Source: Linum tenue (lineage: Eukaryota > Streptophyta > Magnoliopsida > Malpighiales > Linaceae). Taken from it: a stretch of DNA of 64,000 bases. The stretch lies in NCBI GenBank assembly GCA_946122785.1, contig CAMGYJ010000010.1, forward strand, positions 26,701,608 to 26,765,607. Direction: 5' to 3'. Below, piece by piece: positions 10,850-19,726 of this stretch. The notes beneath the pieces are model-generated. The model made no database searches and was not told the DNA's origin. It saw nothing but the letters and a program-made list of their open reading frames with translations. A program made the translations under genes and the position numbers. Position 1 is the stretch's first letter. Each line of letters begins with the position of its first letter.

Positions 10850-12030
10850 AAGAGGAAGGAGTAGCACAGATCTGCATGAGCTCATGCTTTTGCGCCTTTG
10901 CTGGGGTTGTTTTTTCTGTTCACGCAGACTTTTCTTACCTTCAAAACACAATATATGTGTCAATAGTTTTTAAACCACTTTATTTGTGATAATTTTAAAA
11001 AAATACATTTTGGGAATTTACCCTGAAACTGGCCGAGTCAAGGTTTAGCTAATAGACTGCTCATAGTCATAGGCCATATGCCCATATCCATGACTCGACG
11101 ATCAGTGTTACGAGTCAACTGTGCCGAAACTGCTGCTACACGGCTTCTTGTCGTCTCCTCTGAATATAGAAAGGGAAGAAGAAGACGATGGTGATGCAAA
11201 TTAACAGTATCCATTTATGGCAATCCATGGCCCGCTGGCTTATAAATTTGGCATTGGATATGAAAGGCAAAGCTAGCAAGGTACGTAGCTATAAATGAGT
11301 ACAACTAAGATCTGACGCGATGCCATAAACTCGCATGGCCCATATAATAACCTCCATTGTATTTTAGAAAATGTTTTATTGACACATAAAGAGAGTTAAC
11401 AATAACATCACCTCATTCATATATTTTTGTTTTTATTTACGTTATATTTATGTTTATTCACGTAATAATGATAATTATTCACTTAAAACAGTAATGATTA
11501 TTTACACAATCAGGTATATATTCATGCATATTGTTATTTATTCAAGTCAATGTAAAATTAATTTTTAAATTTTGAAATATGTCAAAATGAATGTAATTGT
11601 TTAGATTATGATCAATGCAACACATATTTTACAGAAAACTTGAAATTTCAAATTTAATTCCAAAAAATATGGCCAACACAAATTATTAGAGGGAAAAAAA
11701 ACTTGAAATTCCATTTGTGTGAATAATCATAACTCTTACATGAATAAGTATCGAATTATACGAATAATCATCGAATGATGTGAATGAATGCAAAAATTAG
11801 GTGTGGTTTTTTAGGTGCCACCAAATCTAATAAGGTTGATTTGGTTTGTTTTACCGGAATGTTTGCAATACATGTATTGTCTGTTTGACGTGACAATAAC
11901 ATTAATCTAGGATGAATAATTGTACAATCTCACCTTTTAGATAAGATTCTTGGATTGTTTAGTTGAGATTGTTGTTTTTTGTTTGTTCATGTTTTATTAT
12001 TTAAAATGTATTTTTTTCCGCTAATTTGGA
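10850..12030. other. AT-rich spacer, no gene seen
   Basis: About 1.2 kb with frequent stops in all frames. Loose repeats of words such as TGAATAATCAT and ATTCACG-like motifs between 11420 and 11790 suggest decayed repeats, but no terminus, duplication or coding pattern can be supported. Confidence 0.4.
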
Positions 12031-12034
12031 AGTT

Positions 12035-12460
12035 TTATTGAAGCTCTCTTGATCAGAAAGATTAAGCATCCAAAAAACAAGACAAAAAGAGTTTGTCTAT
12101 AGAGAAACCACAACCCGGTTTCTCAAAACAGTGATTGAAATTCACTAACACTAGTAAGATCAACACAAAAAGCTCTATTACCCATAGCTACAAGCAGAAC
12201 TTCCTAACGCAATTGCCGAAGTAGCTCCTGCCAGTCAAGTCGAGGGCCACCAAAAATTATGCTAAAACGTTCTGTCCAGATTAAGTACATAATCCAGAAC
12301 CAAATGGTGCTTGAAACTGGCCGTTTAAATCCCCAAGATTGCGCAAGAGAACTGGCTTCTCGGAGTCTGCTTTCCCAGGTGCATGCCCAAGTATTTAGCA
12401 ATCCTCTAGAGACAGCAGACTTTTCTAAAAAAAGTCAGCTCTGAATTGTATAGCCATACA
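12035..12460 (-). mobile_element. LINE (non-LTR retrotransposon) 3' remnant
   Basis: The minus strand encodes fragments resembling the zf-RVT/C-terminal region of plant LINEs: IWFWIMYLIWTERFSIIFGG at about 12260-12330, then a tail LLRQLR...VLLVAMGNRAF. Frameshifts and stops interrupt it. The pattern W-x-W-x-E-R-x-x-I-F is typical of the region after the HxxxxC zinc motif. Only a few hundred bases remain, so the assignment rests on a short similarity. Confidence 0.45.
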
Positions 12461-12469
12461 AAAACTCAA

Positions 12470-12653
12470 CTCTGTTGGTAGTTGAGTCCCATGCCATCAT
12501 TTTCTGGGGTAATTATGATCAGTGAGATTTGGCATGTGAGGTGTCGTAGATTGTATGGGAACAAGAGGTAAACTGTGTTGGAGCTGCTGGGAAGAATGCA
12601 TGAGGTTTTGGAATGGAAGCTACTGGAGATTCGACGTTGGCGGTTGCTGTAAA
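12470..12653. other. Short spacer before the Gag-only element
   Basis: No feature recognised. Positions 12654-12658 (TTAGA) are the left target duplication of the next element. Confidence 0.5.
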
Positions 12654-12658
12654 TTAGA

Positions 12659-12868
12659 TGATGATGGAATGGGCTGGGTTTGGTATTAGTTAGTAGCTAG
12701 TTAGTATTGGGTTGGGTACGGGTGTTGTTGGGTCGGCTAGGAAAGAAGAGTGGACTGAGTGTGGCTAGGGTTCGTCTAATTAACCTAAAACAGTCTTTCG
12801 ACACTTTACGTCATTCTCCCGCTTGTGAGTTACAAGCCTGCTCCCGAACCGAGAGCGTCGGTTAATCA
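12659..12868 (+). repeat. 5' LTR of the Gag-only element
   Basis: 210 bp. It aligns with 14154-14435 but lacks about 70 bases corresponding to the stretch after GGCTAGG in the 3' copy (about 14275-14345). That stretch includes TCCTATTATAAATG, which could be the promoter. Confidence 0.85.
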
Positions 12869-12897
12869 GTGGTATCAGAGCTTGTGCTTCCGCGGCA

Positions 12898-14136
12898 ATG
12901 GGAGGATCGGCGACTGAACGGTGTGTGGCATTAGAGGCCACCACTGAAGGATTGGTGGAGCAAGTTGACCGGCTCGAGACGGTGGTTCAAGAGATCCAAG
13001 TCTCCGTGACGAGGCTCTCCGAACGGGCAGCAAGGACAGAGGCGTCGACCTTGGCGATGATTGTGGCGCAGCTGGAGAAGCTCACGCTGCAGCGTGAGGG
13101 GAAGGAGATTCTCACCACTCGTGGTAGCGAGATGAAGTCGGAAGGGAGTAGAAGAGGTGATGGGAAGGTCGAAGGGGAGTTCGCAAAGCTCGGGGCCGAG
13201 ATGGGAGGCGAGCGCAGCGTCACCGGAGGAAAGGGCGACACCGGCGGGCGGCGCCTGGGGTTCGACGCGGACTCCACCAAGCCGCGGGGTGGCAGGGATG
13301 GAGGGACGAAGGGCAGCAGCAGCGGCGCCGCGACCTTGGTGGCCAAGTTGGCACGACTGGAGTTCCCAAAATTTGCGGGGGAGGATCGGGGCGTCTGGTT
13401 TCCCCGCGTGGAACAGTTCTTTGAATATCAGGAGGTTTCGGTGGACCAGCGGGTGGCGTTAGCTTCGTTTCATCTCGAGGGTGAGGCGAACCAGTGGTGG
13501 CAGTGGCTGAAGCGAACGTACAAGGATGCTAGGGAGCCGATCATGTGGAAGTTATTTTCCAAGGAGCTGTGGGCGTGCTTTGGGCCTACCGGAGGTGAGA
13601 GCTGCGATGAGGCGTTGTCTCGCATACGCCAAACAGGCTCCTTGCGAGACTACCATTGCGAGTTTGAGTTGCTTGCTAACCGTTGTGTCGGCTGGACACA
13701 ACAGGCGCTACTGGGTACCTACTTGGGCGGCCTCAAGGCTGAGATTGCGGATGAGATAAGGATGTTTCGGCCTCAATCTCCGCGGGACGCAATTAGCTTG
13801 GCTCGAATGAAGAATGACCAGCTGCAACATCATAAACCGGGCGGGCGTGCCGCTGTGCACGCTGGTGCGGGAGCGCCTGGCTACGACATTGGAGGGGGCG
13901 GAATTGCGAATGGTGGCCGGGCTGGTAACGCTGCACCGCCTGGAGCGACAGAGACACCTCGCGGGAATCCGGGTGGGAAGCGCTTGACGTGGGAGGAGCA
14001 GCAACTTCAACGCGCCCAGGGCCTCTGTTTCAACTGTGATGAGCGGTTTACCATAGGGCACAAGTGCGGAAATGCCAAGGGCATGTGTTTGTTTGAGGAG
14101 GAAGATTTTGAGGGTCAACCTTGGGGTCAAGGTTGA
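12898..14136 (+). CDS. Gag protein of the Gag-only LTR element
   Basis: An uninterrupted 412-residue frame. Residues about 1-60 look like a coiled coil (repeated V/L heptads, many E and R). Residues 70-140 are charged and Gly-rich. Residues 150-310 match the retrotransposon Gag domain of Ty3/gypsy elements: LEFPKFAGEDRGVWFPRVEQ, then YQEVSVDQRVALASFHLEGE, EANQWWQWL and LGGLKAEIADEIR. A CCHC-like knuckle CFNCDERFTIGHKC sits near residue 378; the spacing C-x2-C-x7-H-x-C is the variant of gypsy elements whose autonomous relatives carry a full pol. The start at 12898 lies 17 bases after the PBS. An intact frame in an element with decayed LTRs suggests either youth or selection on Gag. It would need RT and integrase from a partner element. 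Confidence 0.85.
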   Translation: MGGSATERCVALEATTEGLVEQVDRLETVVQEIQVSVTRLSERAARTEASTLAMIVAQLEKLTLQREGKEILTTRGSEMKSEGSRRGDGKVEGEFAKLGAEMGGERSVTGGKGDTGGRRLGFDADSTKPRGGRDGGTKGSSSGAATLVAKLARLEFPKFAGEDRGVWFPRVEQFFEYQEVSVDQRVALASFHLEGEANQWWQWLKRTYKDAREPIMWKLFSKELWACFGPTGGESCDEALSRIRQTGSLRDYHCEFELLANRCVGWTQQALLGTYLGGLKAEIADEIRMFRPQSPRDAISLARMKNDQLQHHKPGGRAAVHAGAGAPGYDIGGGGIANGGRAGNAAPPGATETPRGNPGGKRLTWEEQQLQRAQGLCFNCDERFTIGHKCGNAKGMCLFEEEDFEGQPWGQG

Positions 14137-14153
14137 TTTAAATGGGGGAGGAA

Positions 14154-14435
14154 TGATGAGGGAAGGGTCTGGGTTCGGTATTAGTTAGTAGCTAGTTAGT
14201 ATTGGGTTGGGTACTGGTGTTGTTTGGGTCAGTTGGGAAGGGAGAGTGGGCCGAGTGTGGCTAGAGTTCGGCTAGGTAGGATAGTAGCTAGGGTTTCCAT
14301 GTCCTATTATAAATGTAAGTTCGCCATTAGTCCGTTTATCAGATAATAAACCTAAAATAGTCTTTCGACACTTTACGTCGTTCTCTCGCTTGTGAGTTAC
14401 AAGCAAACTCCCGAACCGAGAGCGTTGGTTCATCA
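14154..14435 (+). repeat. 3' LTR of the Gag-only element
   Basis: 282 bp, the fuller of the two LTRs, with a TATA-like CTATTATAAATG near 14304. It ends GGTTCATCA and is followed by TTATA. Confidence 0.85.
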
Positions 14436-14511
14436 TTATAGACCTTTTTTGTTTCAAGTCTAATGTAGTGAGCTGTATATATTTCAATTCCATGTTCATA
14501 GATTTTTGTTG

Positions 14512-14712
14512 GGTTAATACCTTATTCTGGCCCGAACTATGACCATATAATCAACTTTGGCCTGTGGTTTCAGTAATTAACATTCAGGCCTCAACTATGT
14601 ACCATATAGATTCAATTGGCCCGACTCGTGAATTTCTGTCAAATTGGACGGTCAACATAATTGACCATTAATTAATTAGCATGCTACGCTGACGTGGATA
14701 CCATGTGGAAAA
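14512..14712. mobile_element. Left arm of a MULE-type TIR element
   Basis: GGGTTAATACCTTATTCTGG followed by GTCAACATAATTGACC and GACGTGGATACC resembles the arms of the MITE at 18467-19036 in layout (repeated 'CCxxAACTATG' phrases, then a GTCAA/TGACGTGG block). The matching right arm was not found downstream of 17467. This is the sequence into which the Pack-MULE at 14723 inserted. Confidence 0.5.
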
Positions 14713-14976
14713 TAAAAATTAAGGATTAATTGCAAGTTTGGTCACTCGAATTGCTATAAAAAATTCACGTTTGCCACTCAAATTGATTTATTCCATTTAT
14801 AGTCACTTAAATTAGTTGAACATTCCAAGTTCTGTCACTCTCCGTTAACCTCCGTTAGACTCCGTATGACGACTGTTAAGTGATGACGTGGCAAACAGAA
14901 AAACACAGTCATCATTTTTTAACACTAAAAAATGACAACCCGACCCGCCACGTCATATTTACCCGCAATGTCAGCC

Positions 14977-15405
14977 CTACCTGCCCAACCCGCGAACCAA
15001 CCCAATAATTGACCCAACCCCAAACCCGAGACCCGACCTCCCTGAATCTAGATTCTTGGCTCTGGCCTTTGGGAAGCTGCTCCTCGTTTCCAAACGTCCG
15101 AATTTCGAACGAGCCAGGTAGTTGTAGAGGAAATCACCGAAATGGTTCTGAATTTCAGGAGCTGTACAGCTCACGAACACCTCGTACACTCCAGCGGGAA
15201 GAGGCAGTGAGGTAGATTCAGGACTAAGGTCAGAACCGGAAGCTTTGACTAATGTGGTTGGCGCAGATTGTGAAGAGACATTTGAGCTCCCACTTCCAGA
15301 TTCCCTCCTCTCGAGGAACAGAAACCTGGAGAAGACGATTAACGGAAGCAGCACAGCTGTCGCCGTCGATAACACAAGAGTCCACCACCATCCCGACCAC
15401 CACAT
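14977..15405 (-). pseudogene. Captured TIR-NB-LRR N-terminal fragment fused to MULE TIR
   Basis: A 142-residue frame. Residues about 8-31 form a hydrophobic N-terminal anchor (VLSTATAVLLPLIVFSRFLF), as found in some TIR-type resistance proteins such as flax L6. A Ser-rich linker follows. Residues about 71-100 match the start of a TIR domain: GVYEVFVSCTAPEIQNHF then DFLYNYLARSK, the counterpart of the family's YEVFLSFRGPDTR-type motif, with the central SFRG region altered. From about residue 114 onward the codons come from the MULE inverted repeat, so the frame is chimeric and stops at 14977. It lacks the rest of the TIR domain, NB-ARC and LRRs. I see no sign that it is expressed. Confidence 0.8.
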
Positions 15406-15590
15406 TGTTCAGCAGCAGTGATTTTCCAAGTACCAAATTCCTGAAGGAAAGGATCCATGGCAATCCCTAAAAGTCAAACAAGGATTCCAAAGATGAAAAA
15501 TCAAAGACAGAGAAAATCAAACACTTGAAATCGCACCTGCAAACCTGAAGGAATGTTTGTGAAACTTCTCTCTCGACCCAGCTCGCACTC

Positions 15591-16978
15591 TGATAGCATC
15601 GTATTTGCACGTGTTTTCACTCTGGTTTCCTGTCCATTTTGGCTCGAATTGATGGTTCCTTGGCCTATTTTACGCTAGGTTGTGTTGTTTTGTCGTATTT
15701 CAGGTCCTAGCAAGTAAAGAGGTGCATAGGCGCAAGTTTCGGGTCATTTGGAGGTCAGGTGGCGAATCACAGGAAGAATTACGGGCAGCCCCTTCCAAAT
15801 TACGACCGTAATTGGTCAGGGCATGCCCGTAAAATAATTGCCGAGCCTTTTCCCCAGAATTTCCTCTCGGTGCTAAAATTACGGGCAAGACCTCCAAGAA
15901 TTACGACCGTAATTCCTAAATTACTGGCGGTAATTGGGAAATTACGGGCGTATCTCCTCCTCCTTCAGCTTAATTGAAACGTGCATTTTAGGGCGAATTA
16001 CGGGCAGGACGTGATTACGGCCGTAATTCAGCCCGTAATTCGCCCAGAGTCGGGTTTTTGGAGGCAGATTCGAGCCAAGGAAGAGGTATTCAATTTTCTG
16101 GAGCAAAAACAGAGTTTTAGAGAGAGAAAGAGCGAAGAACAAACCCTAGGAGCTATTTTGGAGTGGATTTCTCATCATTGAAGCCCAGATTGCGTCCCTA
16201 GGAGTGAAGATTGACATCCCAGAGCAGATTTTCCTCATCTTTATGAGTATGACTACTCTGATTTCTGTTTTCCTTTCTCTCTCTATGGAGTAGAACCCTT
16301 CTCTCACTTGGGTATGAAGAACCCTAGTTCCTTGTGTTAGGGATTTGATTGTAATGACTTGGGATGATATTACTGTTTGATTTTAATCGAATAATGCATG
16401 TTTATTGAATTGATTAAAGTCTGATCATCTTTTCTTGATTTCTGCTGCAACCTGAGATAGATAGAATCTAATTAGGTTGTTAGAGCCTCTTCATTCGATA
16501 GTAGGAGATTGGCTATACGAGAGTTAGCCAGTTTACTGCTTTGTACTGGAATTCAATTCCAGTAGTGGAGTTCTGTGCTTATTGCTTCAGCTTTCTATCC
16601 TGGTGAAGACTAGTCGTCTGCCGGGTAGTTAGACTGAGAGGGCTTGGTCAGCTTAAGAGATTCCAAGCTACTGTCGGATCTTCCGCAGTCTAATCAACAG
16701 TGAATCAACCCAGGGGAATTACAATTGAACCTAACTAAGGGGCTAAGGGGACTCATTCCCGAGTGACTCTTACCTGCTTTAGAAAACCGAACAGTTTACT
16801 GCTTTCTTACTACTTTTGCGTTAAACAACAATCACTCTAATTAGTTTGCTAGATAATAGAGAATCACGGAGTAAGCAGTAGATCTAGACCCCGGGTTGAT
16901 AATTGAACTTGCCTGTTACTGCATTCCCGGACTGCGATTACACTTGGTCGCAGTTTGGTGTTGTGTTTTGGCGTGTCA
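15591..16978 (+). mobile_element. Athila-like solo LTR inside the Pack-MULE
   Basis: 1388 bp beginning TGATAGCATCG and ending GCGTGTCA, with a perfect 5-bp duplication CACTC (15586-15590 and 16979-16983). It shares the blocks TTTTACGCTAGGTTGTG...CAGGTCCTAGCA and a CCGGxxGTGGAG...GAGAGGG region with the solo LTR at 39015-40578 and, in reverse, with the Athila-like LTRs at 44908 and 50460. A dense block of ACGG/CCGT words occupies 15778-16046. Confidence 0.85.
15778..16046 (+). repeat. ACGG/CCGT inverted-word block, ATTACGG type
   Basis: Within the solo LTR the words ATTACGGGC, ATTACGACCGTAAT, GGTAATT and ATTACGGCCGTAATT recur about ten times in 270 bp, in both directions. Confidence 0.8.
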
Positions 16979-17467
16979 CACTCATTGTGCCTTCAAGGGA
17001 TAAACTGCTGGAGCTCTATGCATAGAGCTTGCTTCATGGCTTAACATTAACATATGCTTGGTTATGAGTAATCCCCTGGATCTCTCCCCTTTCTTCTCTG
17101 CGAGGCGAATAGTACAGAGCCAAGAATCTAGATTCAGGGGGGTCGGGTGTCAGGTTTGGGGTTGGGTCAATTATTGGGTTGGTTCGCGGGTTGGGCAAGT
17201 AGAGCTGACATGGCGGGTAAATATGACGTGGCGCGTCGGGTCGCCGTTTTTTAGTATTAAAATATGATGACTGTGATTTTCTATTAGCCACGTCATCACT
17301 TAACGGTCGTCATTAACTGAGTCTAACGGAGGTTAACAGAGAGTGACCGAATTTGGATTGTTCAACTAATTTAAGTGACTATAAATGGAATAAATCAATT
17401 TGAGTGGCAAACATGAAATTTTGTAGCAATTCGATTGACCAAACTTGCAATTAAGCCTAAAAATTAA

Positions 17468-18300
17468 TAAAAATTTAGTAAATTAATAAAATAAAAATTC
17501 TCATTCTCTCTCCTCACTCGGTCCACATAGTTCCTTCCCTTTCCCAATCCTTCTTCCCCGACGATCCCTTTCCCAACCCTCTCTCTAACATACCCAACTG
17601 TTTAAGAAGTTCCTGATGGGGTAGAGAGTCGATCGAGGGGGGGGGGGGGTGTAGAGCCGGAGGCTAATTAATAAATTTTCTTAACAATGGAGCTAGACTT
17701 AGGCTTCTTTTTGCCTCGTCAAGATATCAAGCACAAACCTGAAATTGACCATCTGACCGGAAGCGATTTCGATAGTGGAGCGGAAAAAGAAAACGCCGTG
17801 GGGAATGAAAGTAATAACATTATTGAGGCTCCCTTTCTCCATATCGATCACCTGCAGAACATCCCTTGTTTTTGTCTCGACCCACGCCACCGTCACAAAC
17901 TACTTTCCCCACCTCATTCTCTGAGTCCGATTTGCCACCATCGGCGCCTTCCCTTTCTTCTTCTTCTTCTCCCTGCTCTATCGCACCATATCCATCGTTG
18001 ACAAAGGGGATGGGCTGGGGTTTCGGCGAGCGACCAAAGCCGAGCCCTCCATGACACAGATTGCAGGATAAAAGTAAAACCCCTTGCTTGACCTTCTATT
18101 AGGGTTGAGGGATCTGGATTTACTAGATCTGGGCTTTTGGGCTGAACAATCAATTTCATCATCTGAGTCCTCGGCGACGGCGGCAAATGTTATGCACTGA
18201 CTTGGAATTGACGTCCGAGAAACAGATAATTGCCACCGTTATGTTCGGAAGGAAGAAACTTCTGGCAATTGCTTGGGGTTTTCCCCGAGGAGAGAGAGTT
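17468..18300. other. Spacer with possible decayed gene sequence
   Basis: CT-rich sequence at 17500-17600 resembles a 5'UTR. A run of 10 or more G is at 17639-17650. On the minus strand, 17699-17896 is open and reads VETKTRDVLQVIDMEKG then SGQMVNFRFVLDIL, which could be a piece of a host exon, but I do not recognise the family. The plus-strand frame 17687-18001 overlaps it and looks less protein-like after residue 70. Confidence 0.3.
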
Positions 18301-18466
18301 CAATTGTTTTTTTTATCGTAGTTCAACGGTTTCATATCGCTAAAAATCATCTATTAGTTTAGACTATGATAAGAGATTTTTCTGATCGGATGCTGGTACG
18401 GTTTTGCAAACACTGTTATATTTATAATTTTGTTTTGAGATAAAACTAACTTTTCAATTTAATCAA

Positions 18467-19036
18467 GGGTTAATATATTTGTATGGCCTGAACTTTGACC
18501 AAGATAAACATCCTGGCAAATCTTTTTCGATCTATAACATGGCCCAAACTATACATCAAAATAACGAAATTGGCCAAACCCAATGCTTGACCGTTAACTT
18601 GGACAGTCAAACACGTCACGTCACTGCCAACGCAGCAATTTTAATTTAAATTTTTTATAATTTCCACCTATTATCATTTTTCTTTTTTAATTTTGAACTA
18701 AAAAAAGAAAAGAAAAATGCATTTAGTTTTTTCATTTTTTTTAAATTTTCAGGGTTTTCCCGAAATTCAATTTTCACTTTTTTATTCAAAATGGAAAAAA
18801 ATAAATAGTAATAGGTGGAAAATATACAGTTTTTTAAGGGAAGGGTGCTGACTTGGCAGTGACGTGGCGCATTGACCGTTAGTCAACGCATTTTACCGTC
18901 CAAGTTAACGGTCAAATATCGATTTGGCCAATTTTGTTATTTTGATCTATAGTTTGGGCAAGGATGTTATAGATCGAAAAGATTGGCCAGAATGTTTATT
19001 TTGGTCAAAGTTCAGCCCATACAAATATATTAACCC
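18467..19036. mobile_element. MULE-type MITE with about 190-bp inverted repeats
   Basis: Both ends read GGGTTAATATATTTGTATGG inward and stay alignable for about 190 bases (GAACTTTGACCAA, GATCTATAACAT, TGACCGTTAACTTGGAC). The flanking 9-bp duplication TTTAATCAA is perfect (18458-18466 and 19037-19045). The homologous locus near 375 has no insertion at this point. It encodes nothing. Long TIR plus 9-bp duplication places it with Mutator-like elements. Confidence 0.9.
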
Positions 19037-19268
19037 TTTAATCAAAGTGTAAATTCTTATTTGTTATTCCAACATAAAAAATCGCATACCGATACATGAT
19101 ATGCAACAGGTGACCACTATTAAATTTCTAAATAGGGTTGAAATGTAGAGGAAACCCACACAACAACAGTGAGTTGCACTATGTTTTTATATTCAACAAC
19201 TGATTAGGATTACCGATGACTGCCACACATCATTGTTCCATTGGCAAAGTTTAAACTAAGTAATAATT

Positions 19269-19515
19269 TTTTTGATATTGGTGATATAGATTTTTTAGTT
19301 TTTTGTGATTATTATTTATTAAGGTACTTATTAAGTGATTCGAATATGAGACTTTTAGGTTCTAAACTAGTGGTATTGCTACTAAGCCAATCCCTTATTC
19401 TTTCTTTTTTTTTTGGATAATGGTAATATTGATGTTATAGTTTTTTGTGATTAAGATACTATTTAAGAGATTCAAACATAAGACCTCCAGGTTTTAGACT
19501 AGTGGTATTAACATT
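19269..19515 (-). mobile_element. Dimeric tRNA-related SINE
   Basis: Flanked by a perfect 11-bp duplication AAGTAATAATT (19258-19268 and 19516-19526). On the minus strand it consists of two head-to-tail monomers of about 110-120 bases, joined and ended by A-rich tracts. Each has a pol III box A-like segment (GGCTTAGTAGCAATACC in the second) and a box B-like segment (ATTCGAATCAC in the second, GTTTGAATCTC in the first), followed by a shared ATCACAAAAAACTA tail. The structure fits a SINE inserted by LINE machinery. Confidence 0.65.
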
Positions 19516-19726
19516 AAGTAATAATTAACAATATTTATTGGTGGCTAAACAAATTAAGTGAAAGATGTGTTGCGCCACTGACAAACAAGAGTATACATGT
19601 TAATGACGTAGTTGTTAAAAGCACAACACAAGTGTCGTCGGACCAGATGTTAAAGTCAAGAACCACAAATCCCAGAAAGAGTACCATAATTTAATTTATA
19701 CAAACCACACGTTACGTAAACGCACC

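Larger units (their letters stand above)
12659..14435 (+). mobile_element. Small LTR element encoding only Gag (TR-GAG-like, Ty3/gypsy-type Gag)
   Basis: LTRs at 12659-12868 and 14154-14435 begin TGATGA and end TCA. The PBS TGGTATCAGAGC is at 12870-12881 and a polypurine tract (AAATGGGGGAGGAA) abuts the 3' LTR. Target duplication: TTAGA at 12654-12658 and TTATA at 14436-14440 (4 of 5). The interior of about 1.29 kb is filled by one open Gag frame; there is no protease, RT or integrase, and no gap where they were cut out, since the frame ends about 20 bases before the 3' LTR. This is the layout of the described TR-GAG non-autonomous class. The 5' LTR lacks about 70 bases present in the 3' LTR. 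Confidence 0.85.
14723..17457. mobile_element. Pack-MULE carrying a resistance-gene fragment
   Basis: Terminal inverted repeats of about 342 bp (14723-15064 and 17115-17457) are close to identical, beginning GGATTAATTGCAAG and GGCTTAATTGCAAG. A perfect 10-bp duplication, TAAAAATTAA, flanks them (14713-14722 and 17458-17467). Long TIRs with 9-11-bp duplications identify Mutator-like elements. There is no transposase. Between the arms lies about 0.65 kb of non-TIR sequence encoding the N terminus of a TIR-NB-LRR protein, split by a 1.39-kb Athila-like solo LTR. A MULE with host gene sequence and no transposase is a Pack-MULE. Confidence 0.9.
18301..19560. repeat. Right copy of the locus duplicated at 205-2310
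   Basis: Landmarks in the same order as at 221-578 and 2252-2310: TTTAGACT, TCTGATCGGATGCTGGTAC, GAGGAAACCCACACAACAAC and TAAACTAAGTAATAATT. This copy carries two insertions that the left copy lacks (18467-19036 and 19269-19515), while the left copy carries the hAT element. By eye the divergence is considerable, so the duplication is not recent. Confidence 0.7.
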
